From the NCBI GenBank assembly GCA_903929925.1, contig CAIYWO010000118.1, forward strand, positions 1-25,493: a stretch of DNA of 25,493 nucleotides, in the 5' to 3' direction. Below, in pieces: positions 1 to 6,760 of this stretch. A program made the translations under genes and the position numbers. The notes beneath the pieces were generated by a model. That model was not told the DNA's origin, did not search any database, and saw only the letters and a list, made by a program, of their open reading frames with translations. The stretch comes from an uncultured beta proteobacterium. GTDB taxonomy: Bacteria > Pseudomonadota > Gammaproteobacteria > Burkholderiales > Burkholderiaceae_B. The stretch's first letter is position 1. Each line of letters starts with the position of its first letter.

Positions 1-1
1 G

Positions 2-154
2 CGTATTGAAGCAGGAGCAAAGCGCGTGGAAATCATTCTTGATAAAGAGATATCACGCGCGTTAGATGCTCTAGCCGACCACTATAAGGAACCGCGCAGC
101 GACGTTATATCTACCTTGATTGCTAAGGCAGCAACCAAGGTTCTCAAGAAATAA
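2..154 (+). CDS. 3' end of a small ribbon-helix-helix-like protein (partial)
   Basis: This open frame enters from the left edge and stops at a TAA at 152-154, giving the last 50 residues. The visible part has a short strand-like segment (KRVEIIL), a helix-like segment around ISRALDALADHY, then EPRSDVISTLIAKA. That is the layout of the ribbon-helix-helix fold, in which the strand contacts DNA in a dimer and the second helix starts with an RS(D/E)-type turn. Small RHH proteins are usually transcriptional repressors or antitoxins, but nothing here tells which. The start lies outside the window. It converges on the secreted repeat protein on the other strand, with only 32 bases between the two stops and no clear terminator. 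The reading frame is convincing; the family call is moderate. Confidence 0.5.
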   Translation, partial: RIEAGAKRVEIILDKEISRALDALADHYKEPRSDVISTLIAKAATKVLKK

Positions 155-186
155 AACTTGAAAGTGCCGCGATATGTTCAGCTTAT

Positions 187-513
187 TTAACGCGCGCCTG
201 GACGGTTGACAGGTCCGCCGCGGTTAGCTCCCTCGCCGTGTACGCGGGCTCCTTCAGCACCTGGCGCACCAACACCTGGAGCGACACCTGGTCCGGGTGC
301 ACCTACGCCGGGTCTAACACCTGGTCCTGGGGCGCCAACACCTGCGCCGGGCAAGACGCCAACACCAGGGGCACCACGATCAACAGGGCGCGCAACACAC
401 CCTACTGGAACGCCTTCGGCAGTGCAGTGAACAACCTGAGCAGAAACGTGGCTTGTTATGAAGGCGCTTAATGCGATGCAACTGCCGGCCGCAACACGAA
501 CCAATGTTCTCAT
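187..513 (-). CDS. small exported Gly/Pro-rich repeat protein
   Basis: A 108-residue protein. Residues 1-25 form a typical Sec signal peptide (basic start, hydrophobic stretch, SHVSA before Q26). The mature part begins with two cysteines (C30, C39) that could form a disulfide, then becomes low-complexity: an 11-residue unit GVGAPGPGVxP occurs at 58-68 and 69-79, with a partial copy at 80-85, in an elastin- or collagen-like composition. The tail is rich in Gly, Arg and Asn. The ATG at 511-513 is preceded by GGAG (522-525 on the plus strand) at eight bases, which supports the strand and start. The opposite strand also has a Pro-rich open frame, but without a signal peptide. I recognise no named family; an extracytoplasmic structural role is only a guess. 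Confidence 0.7.
   Translation of the reverse strand: MRTLVRVAAGSCIALSAFITSHVSAQVVHCTAEGVPVGCVARPVDRGAPGVGVLPGAGVGAPGPGVRPGVGAPGPGVAPGVGAPGAEGARVHGEGANRGGPVNRPGAR
244..342 (-). repeat. 33-bp period tandem repeat encoding GVGAPGPGVxP
   Basis: About three imperfect copies of a 33-base unit lie in the coding region of the small exported protein. Two full copies (residues 58-68 and 69-79) differ mainly at the tenth residue (R or A). The third diverges after GVGAPG. The copy number of such in-frame repeats can change by slippage without breaking the frame. Confidence 0.75.
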
Positions 514-658
514 GAGATTTACTCCGTAGGTGGTTAAAGGGTACTTAAATTGCGCTTCATGCTACCGCGACTGAACGACACATTGCGAGTCAAAACCTCA
601 CTTTTGTCGAAATTGTCAGGTACTGCGAGGAGTCGTTGTATTTACCCTCAAATAATGC

Positions 659-1702
659 TTACCTGCTGGCAGCGTAGCGCTTGGCGTAACTCCAACCAAT
701 TTGGGCGAGAGGTCGTGCTTTGGTTCCAGTCTCGAACGCATCGCTTGAGGCCGCAGTGCCATCGGCGGCTCGTCGAGCAATTCCTTGCAAAATCGCCGCC
801 ATCCTGAACAGGTTGTAAGCAATATAGAAGTCCCAGTGCTCAGCTCCGTCAAGACCAGTTGCCTCAGAGTATCGCTTCAGGTATTGAGCTTCGTCAGGAA
901 TACCTAGTGCAGCAAGATCTAACCCGCCTATCCCTCGCCACAACGAGGCAGGAATATGCCAGCTCATGCAGTGATATGCAAAATCTGCAAGGGGGTGCCC
1001 GAGCGTTGCGAGCTCCCAATCGAGCAGGCTGATCGCACGTGGTTCGGAGGGATGTAACACCAAGTTGTCTAAGCGGTAGTCACCGTGAACAATCGAGGTC
1101 TGCTCACCGGCAGGAATATTGGCAGGCAACCATTCGATTAAGGCATGCAGTTCGGGTATGTCTTCCGTATTTGCCTCTGTATACTGACGGCTCCAGCGCG
1201 CGATCTGGCGGCCAAAGTAGTTCCCCGGTTTGCCGAAGGTGTCCAGACCGACGGCAGCATAATCAACGCTATGCAATGCCGCAATGACACGATTCATATC
1301 CTGATAGACGCTGTTGCGATCCTCTTTAGAGAAATTCGGGAGTGATTGATCGACAATCACTCGCCCGTCTAGATACTCCATGATGTAGAAAGGTGTACCG
1401 ACCACCTCCAGCTCCTCGCTGAACGCAAATAGCTTTGGGACTGGTACGTCGCTATTTTGTAACGCCTGCATGACGCGATACTCGCGATCCACCGCATGCG
1501 CGGAGGGCATCAGGGTACCTGGCGGCTTTTTTCTCAATACATAACGCTGGTGCCCACTCGTCAAAAGATATGTTGGATTGGACTGCCCGCCAGTTAATGG
1601 CTTCACAACCAGTGCAGCCTTATCCAACAATCCCTTTTCTTTTAACCAATCTGCGAGCACGTCCTGATCAAACGTCAGTGCTGTCGGTACGGACTCTGTC
1701 AT
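659..1702 (-). CDS. APH/ACAD10-11 kinase-domain-like phosphotransferase (LvaA-like)
   Basis: A 347-residue kinase of the aminoglycoside-phosphotransferase fold. It shows GGQSNPTY (38-45) in the nucleotide loop, the stretch LRKKPPG (56-62), the catalytic HGDYRLDN (206-213) and the metal-binding DWE (228-230) followed by LATLGHPLAD. LRKKPPG with nearby AHAVDREYRV is characteristic of the N-terminal kinase domain of animal ACAD10/11. In that family, and in LvaA of Pseudomonas putida, the substrate is a 4-hydroxyacyl-CoA, phosphorylated at the 4-hydroxyl; assigning that here is inference. The ATG at 1700-1702 overlaps the upstream dehydrogenase stop (ATGA), so I prefer it over a TTG at 1724-1726. 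It is the last gene of a three-gene operon. The general family is sure, the substrate is not. Confidence 0.88.
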   Translation of the reverse strand: MTESVPTALTFDQDVLADWLKEKGLLDKAALVVKPLTGGQSNPTYLLTSGHQRYVLRKKPPGTLMPSAHAVDREYRVMQALQNSDVPVPKLFAFSEELEVVGTPFYIMEYLDGRVIVDQSLPNFSKEDRNSVYQDMNRVIAALHSVDYAAVGLDTFGKPGNYFGRQIARWSRQYTEANTEDIPELHALIEWLPANIPAGEQTSIVHGDYRLDNLVLHPSEPRAISLLDWELATLGHPLADFAYHCMSWHIPASLWRGIGGLDLAALGIPDEAQYLKRYSEATGLDGAEHWDFYIAYNLFRMAAILQGIARRAADGTAASSDAFETGTKARPLAQIGWSYAKRYAASR

Positions 1703-2484
1703 AGCGAGCTCACGAGGTGGCCCCAATCAACCGCGAGGCTTGTTCCTGTCATAGCCTGCCCGGCCTCGGACGCAAGCAATAGGATCGGGCCATCCATGTC
1801 CGACATCTGACAGAAACGTCTGAACGGAATACGCGACTGCAATTTCTTTCCGGCCTCGCTTGCCAGGAAATCGCTATTTAAGTCAGTGACAACGTATCCC
1901 GGGAGGATGGCATTGACGCGAATGCCATAGCGAGCGAACTCGAGCGCCAGTGACTTAGTGAACTGTATGACGCCCGCTTTAGACGCGCTGTAACCAACCA
2001 CCGCACCCGCGACACGTTCGCCGAGTATGGACGAGATGTTGATGATACTGCCTGGTTTTTTCTGTTTGACCAGTCTGCGCGCAGCCTCAGTGTCGACCAA
2101 CCAGCAGCCTTTAAGATTTGTATCGAGAACTTGATCCCAGTCCTGCTCGGTTTGTTCGAGAGCAGGTTTCGCGACGGTGACACCTGCATTGCTAATAACG
2201 ATATCCGCGAGAAGCCCCTTTGCCTCGATTGCATCGAAGCATGCTGTCACGCTAGTAGCACTCGTGACATCAAGAGGCACCGCGCAGGCTTGGCCGCCGA
2301 GCTGTTCAATCTCTCTGACAAGTGCATCGAGACGATCGACTCTGCGCGCCGCGACAACGACATGTGCCCCAGCCTGTGCCAGAGTGAGGGCGATGTGGTG
2401 TCCGATGCCACTCGATGCGCCAGTCACTACTGCAGTACGTCCTGCGAGACTGAACAGTGCGCCTGTTTTGTGGTGGGTGGTCAT
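1699..2484 (-). CDS. short-chain dehydrogenase/reductase (SDR), LvaD-like by context
   Basis: A 261-residue classical SDR with a Rossmann fold. Visible are the cofactor loop TGASSGIG (21-28), NAG (99-101), and the catalytic set N123, S152, Y165 and K169 (YSASK). Arg47-Arg48 after the second strand favours NADP(H), because acidic residues there normally select NAD. Length is standard. The gene overlaps both neighbours by four bases (ATGA), with GGAG ten bases before its ATG inside the end of the acyl-CoA dehydrogenase gene. Most SDRs in this group would be labelled 3-oxoacyl reductase. The kinase and ACAD11-like partners suggest reduction or oxidation at C4 of an acyl-CoA, as LvaD does for 4-oxovaleryl-CoA. 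That substrate is inferred from context only. Confidence 0.9.
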   Translation of the reverse strand: MTTHHKTGALFSLAGRTAVVTGASSGIGHHIALTLAQAGAHVVVAARRVDRLDALVREIEQLGGQACAVPLDVTSATSVTACFDAIEAKGLLADIVISNAGVTVAKPALEQTEQDWDQVLDTNLKGCWLVDTEAARRLVKQKKPGSIINISSILGERVAGAVVGYSASKAGVIQFTKSLALEFARYGIRVNAILPGYVVTDLNSDFLASEAGKKLQSRIPFRRFCQMSDMDGPILLLASEAGQAMTGTSLAVDWGHLVSSL

Positions 2485-3656
2485 ACGCGTTTTTCTCCGG
2501 CTTCGATAATCTTGCGCGCCATGCTCCAGCGATGCACTTCGCTCGGACCGTCGTAGATCCTAAAAGCACGCATGTCTGTGAAAATTCGCATGACCATCGT
2601 CTCTCCGGTGACGCCTTGGCCACCTAGTATTTGCACGCACCGGTCTACAACGCGCCATTCAGCCTCCGAACAAACGACTTTTGCTCGGCTTGATTCAAAG
2701 TTCGCACCGTGTCCCTGGTCAAGAATCCAGGCAGTGTGCGCAATATGTAGACGACTTGTCTGCAGATCCATATCGTTGTCGGCCAACATAAAGCCTACGC
2801 CTTCGTGCTTGCCCAAGATTCTGCCAAACGCTTCCCTTTTACGGGCGTAGTCGGTTGCGATGTCATGGGCACGCCGCGCTTGCCCAAGCCAACGCATGCA
2901 ATGTGTTAGCCGCGCTGGAGCAAGACGTACTTGCGCGTATTTAAAACCTCGTCCGAGTTCACCCAAGACGTCCGTCGCGGGGATACGAACATTCTCGAAG
3001 CTCATCACGCAATGACCGCCGGTAAAACAGCTATCCATGGCATCCATCTGACGCGTCACGTTGATACCTTCGCGGCTCATGTCGCTCAGAAACATCGTCG
3101 CTGAACCGTCTTCCATTTTTGCCATGATGATGACGTAGGTGGCACCCTCGGCGCCAGTAATGAACCATTTTGTACCGTTGATCACGTAATGGTCACCATC
3201 CTTGACAGCAGTGGTCTGCATCATTGATGGATCTGCCCCCGCGCCGGGGCTTGGCTCTGTCATGGCAAAGCACGAGCGGATATGTCCTTGAACCTGCGGG
3301 CGTAGCCAGCGTTCTTTCTGTTCAGGTGTGGCCACGACCTCCATCAAATGAATATTGCCCTCGTCAGGAGCATGGATATTCATGGCGGTTGGACCTAGGG
3401 GCGAATAACCCGCTTCCTCAAACACGACTGCTTTTTCAGCGTGCGTTAGCCCCAAACCACCCAGCTCAATTGAGGCGTGTGGCGTCAGTAAGCCAGCTGC
3501 CCTCGCGTGGGCGACCAGTTCGTTACGCAGCTCCTCTGTGGGCCCATGGGCTGTCGCTCGAGGATCTCGCTCCAGAGGAATGATGACGTTCGCGATAAAG
3601 GCACGGGTGCGTGCTTGCAAGTCAAGTTGTCGTGGGGAAAGAGAAAATTCCATCAT
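2481..3656 (-). CDS. acyl-CoA dehydrogenase of the ACAD10/11 (LvaC-like) group
   Basis: A 391-residue FAD-dependent acyl-CoA dehydrogenase. MTEPSPGAGADPS and INGTKWFITGA are the usual flavin and substrate segments, and CVQILGGQGVTGE is the C-terminal helical signature. HAPDEGNIH, APARLTHCMRWLG and YDGPSEVH closely resemble the ACAD11 dehydrogenase domain rather than the short-chain or medium-chain enzymes. At the place of the usual catalytic Glu (YEG) it has Asp369 (YDG). In animals this domain is fused to the kinase encoded two genes downstream. Two ATGs lie in tandem at 3654-3656 and 3651-3653; AGGA (complement of 3661-3664) is four bases from the first and seven from the second, so the second may be the true start. 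First gene of the operon. Confidence 0.92.
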   Translation of the reverse strand: MMEFSLSPRQLDLQARTRAFIANVIIPLERDPRATAHGPTEELRNELVAHARAAGLLTPHASIELGGLGLTHAEKAVVFEEAGYSPLGPTAMNIHAPDEGNIHLMEVVATPEQKERWLRPQVQGHIRSCFAMTEPSPGAGADPSMMQTTAVKDGDHYVINGTKWFITGAEGATYVIIMAKMEDGSATMFLSDMSREGINVTRQMDAMDSCFTGGHCVMSFENVRIPATDVLGELGRGFKYAQVRLAPARLTHCMRWLGQARRAHDIATDYARKREAFGRILGKHEGVGFMLADNDMDLQTSRLHIAHTAWILDQGHGANFESSRAKVVCSEAEWRVVDRCVQILGGQGVTGETMVMRIFTDMRAFRIYDGPSEVHRWSMARKIIEAGEKRV

Positions 3657-3732
3657 TGCATCCTGGTAAAGAATACGTGCCTGATTGGCTTCGCATCCGT
3701 AGACTTTCTGGGTACTATCTAATAAATTTTTC

Positions 3733-3753
3733 GCGATTATTTCCTATTATCGC
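3733..3753. promoter_or_regulatory. 21-bp dyad in the divergent promoter region (possible operator)
   Basis: Two eight-base arms, GCGATTAT (3733-3740) and ATTATCGC (3746-3753), pair at seven of eight positions around a five-base centre (TTCCT). The dyad lies in the 117 bases between the oppositely oriented acyl-CoA dehydrogenase and PPC-domain genes, where a regulator could act on both. TATTAT inside the right arm resembles a -10 box, but I cannot place a good -35. No regulator gene for it is recognisable next to it. Confidence 0.4.
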
Positions 3754-3773
3754 AATTCCACAGATTTCCGCAC

Positions 3774-4670
3774 ATGCCAATCCCCATGCGACGTATTGAA
3801 CATCCTGGTATACCTGCACAAGAGCGCATCCACAGCGCGATCTGTCAGGTGCAGTCTTTTGATGCGACTCTTGAACCGGGTCGCAGTTTGATCGATTCGG
3901 TGGAGATCGCCATGGGGCGCTTAGGGGTATCCAGCGCCGCGATGAGGCTGAGTGGAGGCTCTTTTGATTGTTTCGCCTATTGCATGCCGGCACTGTCCAA
4001 GACGAGTGATCATGCGGTTTACTTTAGTGAGACCTTTCGTGTCCAAGGTCAAGTTTCGCTTGAAACAGCCAGCGTGACGTACGGTGTCCGCGATGGGCAG
4101 CCTTGGCTGCACTGTCACGCAGTCTGGCGGGAGCCGGACGGCAGACGTCACTGCGGCCACCTGCTTCCTGATCAGGTTCAAGTTGTCAACGAAATTAACG
4201 CGACCGGCAGTGCAGTGCATGGCGCTGAATTTGCCGTAACACCGGATGCAGAAACGAATTTTTCATTGTTTATGCCCAGAGTGACACCGAGCCAGTTTGT
4301 AACCGCAGGCGTGCAAACGGCTGATCAGACACCGGCATCGTATATCGTTCGGCTCTCTCCAAACATTGATGTTTGTTGCGCGCTTGAGAATTTCTGTTTA
4401 GAGAAGGGCATTGCCTCGGCAGTGATACAAGGTGGGGTCGGTAGTACCGTTGGCGCAGTATTCGACGATGGGCGATCCGTCGAGCCCTTCGTGACAGAGT
4501 TGTTGATTCGGTCCGGCGAGATACGTACTGATGCCGACGGTCAACCGAAAGCTCTGATAGATATAACGATGGTGGATTACCTGGGATCCGTCTCAGAGGG
4601 TGTGCTGGCACGAGGTCAAAACCCTGTACTCGTTACCTTTGAGCTGGTTTTACAGCCGCTCGGCGCCTAG
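3774..4670 (+). CDS. tandem PPC/DUF296-domain protein
   Basis: A 298-residue protein that seems to hold two copies of the PPC (DUF296) fold. The first, about residues 20-150, includes LSGGSFDCFAYC and WLHCHAVWREPDG followed by CGHLL, the His-rich pattern that in this family can bind metal. The second, about 175-297, runs from YIVRLSPNIDV through IQGGVGSTVG and IDITMVDYLG to the end. The single-domain bacterial proteins of this family have no settled function, and the plant AT-hook versions bind DNA. The ATG at 3774 has no good Shine-Dalgarno sequence; a second ATG lies at 3786. It is divergent from the acyl-CoA dehydrogenase operon, so a linked role or a shared control is possible. The domain duplication is read by eye. 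Confidence 0.75.
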   Translation: MPIPMRRIEHPGIPAQERIHSAICQVQSFDATLEPGRSLIDSVEIAMGRLGVSSAAMRLSGGSFDCFAYCMPALSKTSDHAVYFSETFRVQGQVSLETASVTYGVRDGQPWLHCHAVWREPDGRRHCGHLLPDQVQVVNEINATGSAVHGAEFAVTPDAETNFSLFMPRVTPSQFVTAGVQTADQTPASYIVRLSPNIDVCCALENFCLEKGIASAVIQGGVGSTVGAVFDDGRSVEPFVTELLIRSGEIRTDADGQPKALIDITMVDYLGSVSEGVLARGQNPVLVTFELVLQPLGA

Positions 4671-4698
4671 CGCGACACCGAGCGTGTTACACGTCTTC

Positions 4699-5511
4699 TT
4701 AGAACTTAAATGTCACGCCTAGTGTCACACCATAGAGGCTTTGATCTGTCGTGACATTATTGGTTTTTTGTTTGTAGTAAAGATTCTTCACCCCCAGCGT
4801 CGTATCGCCCCAAGAGAACGCGCGTCCAACACCAATCATTTGCTGGCTGGTCACTTCCGTGTTGCTGCTGCCACCGCCTACGTCGATATAAAAAGGAACA
4901 AAGTAATCACTGCTCCCCAACTGCACGCGGCCTTTGAGACCAATGATTGGATCGGTAATGGTGATTGATTTGGATTTAGTCAATCCGCGAGAAGTCCCTT
5001 GGACGTCGATTGCGGTTGATGTGCGCAGGTCCAGCACTCGGACACCCGCAAGAGCATCAACATAGGCTGTTGGGCTGTTGTGCAGGGTGTAGGTTGCGCC
5101 TACGGTATAAATTCCTTGCTCGACTGTGGTTTTGCTACCCAAGTCAATCGCGCCGCGCATCGGTGAGTCTTGAGCTGAAATTTTTGAATAAACAAGGTCT
5201 GCTGCGAGGCCAAACCGGCCCTTATGCGCTTCAAGCGTGATCATCCCAGCAGCATTTAAGTGCGATAAAAGCTCGCCGCTCTTTAAATCCGCACGTCCGA
5301 TCTGTGTGTCATCGTAGTAAACACTTCCGTTGATGTTTACAAGCCACAAGTAGGGTGTGACATTGAAGCGCCACGTGTCAGTAACTTGGAAAACAGGCTG
5401 CGGCTTATTCGCGGACTGGGTTTGTGCTATTGCAACCGACCCGACTGAAGCACCAATCATAAACATTGCTGCAAGGGCTGTTTTCTTTAACAAATTGTGA
5501 TGGGTTGTCAT
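4699..5511 (-). CDS. outer-membrane beta-barrel protein
   Basis: A 270-residue exported protein. A signal peptide ends at AIA before Q30. The mature chain shows alternating hydrophobic/polar strands typical of a barrel (WRFNVTPYLWLVNINGSVYY, then FGLAADLVYSKIS, ATYTLHN, YVDALAGVRVLDL, FVPFYIDVGGG, LYGVTLGVTFKF). It ends in Phe preceded by alternating residues, the usual recognition signal for barrel assembly. The TPYLW opening resembles a common group of uncharacterised proteobacterial barrels; it is not a classical trimeric porin by length. Its role could be structural or transport, which the sequence does not tell. It converges on the PPC gene with 28 bases between and stands alone on its strand. 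No strong Shine-Dalgarno sequence precedes the ATG. Confidence 0.8.
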   Translation of the reverse strand: MTTHHNLLKKTALAAMFMIGASVGSVAIAQTQSANKPQPVFQVTDTWRFNVTPYLWLVNINGSVYYDDTQIGRADLKSGELLSHLNAAGMITLEAHKGRFGLAADLVYSKISAQDSPMRGAIDLGSKTTVEQGIYTVGATYTLHNSPTAYVDALAGVRVLDLRTSTAIDVQGTSRGLTKSKSITITDPIIGLKGRVQLGSSDYFVPFYIDVGGGSSNTEVTSQQMIGVGRAFSWGDTTLGVKNLYYKQKTNNVTTDQSLYGVTLGVTFKF

Positions 5512-5756
5512 GATAGTTGTCGATTTTTTGGATGAGCTTGCGTTCTAGACGTTGCAGTTTAACCTGATGTCGATGGCTGCTAGCCCGGTAGAAAGGTCAG
5601 CTAAGTAACGACGTTGCGTTGGTATATCAGTTGTCTGAGGAACGCATGTCGGCTAGGATTACGGAAATGTCACTATCGTTTGTGCGATGCAGCAACTCGC
5701 GGCATCTGCTCGCAGGTATTTGCTTAGTCACCCAGTACAACTAGGAATGCAACACT

Positions 5757-6734
5757 ATGCATACTGCTTTGACCAGGACCCTCGGGATTCGTCATCCCAT
5801 TATCCAAGGCGGAATGCAGTGGATCGGACGCGCCGAGCTTGTTGCAGCCGTCTCAAATGCAGGTGCATTAGGTACCTTGACTGCTCTGACACAACCGACG
5901 CCGGAAGCACTCATAGATGAGATCGCTCGGGTAAGAACGCTGACCGACAAGCCTTTCGCGGTCAACTTAACATTTCTACCCACGCTTAAACCGGTGCCAT
6001 ACGAGGCATACCGCGATGCAATCATTTCGTGTGGTGTTCGGATTGTTGAGACCGCCGGCAATAACCCGTCCGCACACATGCCTGCTTTGAAAGCCGCTGG
6101 CATCACGGTGATCCACAAATGTACGACTGCCAGGCACGCGTTAAAGGCACAACAGATTGGCGTTGACATGGTCAGCATCGACGGGTTTGAGTGCGCTGGA
6201 CACACTGGCGAAGAGGACATACCGGGTTTGATTTTGATTCCTGCTGCCGTCGCAAAGTTATCGATTCCTGTCATTGCCTCAGGTGGATTTGGAGACGGGA
6301 AGGGACTCGTTGCTGCGCTTGCCTTGGGTGCAGAAGGCATCAACATGGGTACGCGTTTCATGTGCACCCAAGAGTCGCCCGCACACATCAATATTAAAGA
6401 GGCAATTGTTAAAAATGCCGAGACCGATACGGCTCTGATTCTACGTAGCCTGCGTAACAGTAGCCGTGTCGCACGGACGCAGCTTGCGCAAAGCATTATC
6501 GATATGGAGAAGGGCGGAGCGACGATTCAGGAAATCGGTCCCAAAGTCGCTGGCGCCAAGGGTCGCGCAGTATATGAAGAAGGTGATATTGAGGGCGGTA
6601 TCTGGACCGTTGGTATGGTGCAAGGCTTGATTCACGATATTCCTACCTGTGCACAGTTAGTGCAACGTATCGTCGATGAAGCCGAACATATCATCGCACA
6701 GCGCTTAACACGCCTGATCGATTCTAAGGGCTAG
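5757..6734 (+). CDS. FMN-dependent NADH:quinone reductase, PA1024 type (labelled nitronate monooxygenase)
   Basis: A 325-residue TIM-barrel flavoprotein of the nitronate monooxygenase superfamily. It has QGGMQW (17-22), HKC (120-122), IDGFECAGHTGE (141-152), ASGGFGDG (174-181) and GINMGTRF (194-201), the last two being the FMN phosphate-binding part. The wording of these motifs matches PA1024 of Pseudomonas aeruginosa as I remember it. That protein was first called 2-nitropropane dioxygenase, but was shown to be an NADH:quinone reductase without nitronate oxidation. I therefore infer quinone reduction here. AGGA sits ten bases before the ATG. It probably forms an operon with the hotdog protein 26 bases downstream. 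Membership of the superfamily is certain, and the subgroup is likely. Confidence 0.88.
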   Translation: MHTALTRTLGIRHPIIQGGMQWIGRAELVAAVSNAGALGTLTALTQPTPEALIDEIARVRTLTDKPFAVNLTFLPTLKPVPYEAYRDAIISCGVRIVETAGNNPSAHMPALKAAGITVIHKCTTARHALKAQQIGVDMVSIDGFECAGHTGEEDIPGLILIPAAVAKLSIPVIASGGFGDGKGLVAALALGAEGINMGTRFMCTQESPAHINIKEAIVKNAETDTALILRSLRNSSRVARTQLAQSIIDMEKGGATIQEIGPKVAGAKGRAVYEEGDIEGGIWTVGMVQGLIHDIPTCAQLVQRIVDEAEHIIAQRLTRLIDSKG

Positions 6735-6760
6735 ATTCAACCTGTTTTGGTTTAGAGCAA

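Noticed and set aside
206..430. Plus-strand Pro-rich open frame opposite the small exported protein
   Set aside because: It is the antisense of the repeat; it has no signal peptide or ribosome binding site, whereas the minus frame has both.
1703..1726. TTG start extending the kinase by eight residues
   Set aside because: The in-frame ATG overlapping the upstream stop gives the usual N-terminus and the same ATGA coupling as its neighbour.
4683..4693. CGTGTTACACG as a terminator between the PPC and outer-membrane genes
   Set aside because: Only four base pairs with a three-base loop, and no clean T run after it on either strand.
1699..5511. Shared MTTHH start of the SDR and the outer-membrane protein
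   Set aside because: The DNA and the following residues differ; no common origin is supported.
5792..6496. 234-residue minus-strand open frame inside the quinone reductase gene
   Set aside because: It is the antisense shadow of a clearly conserved flavoprotein, and its translation shows only compositional low complexity.
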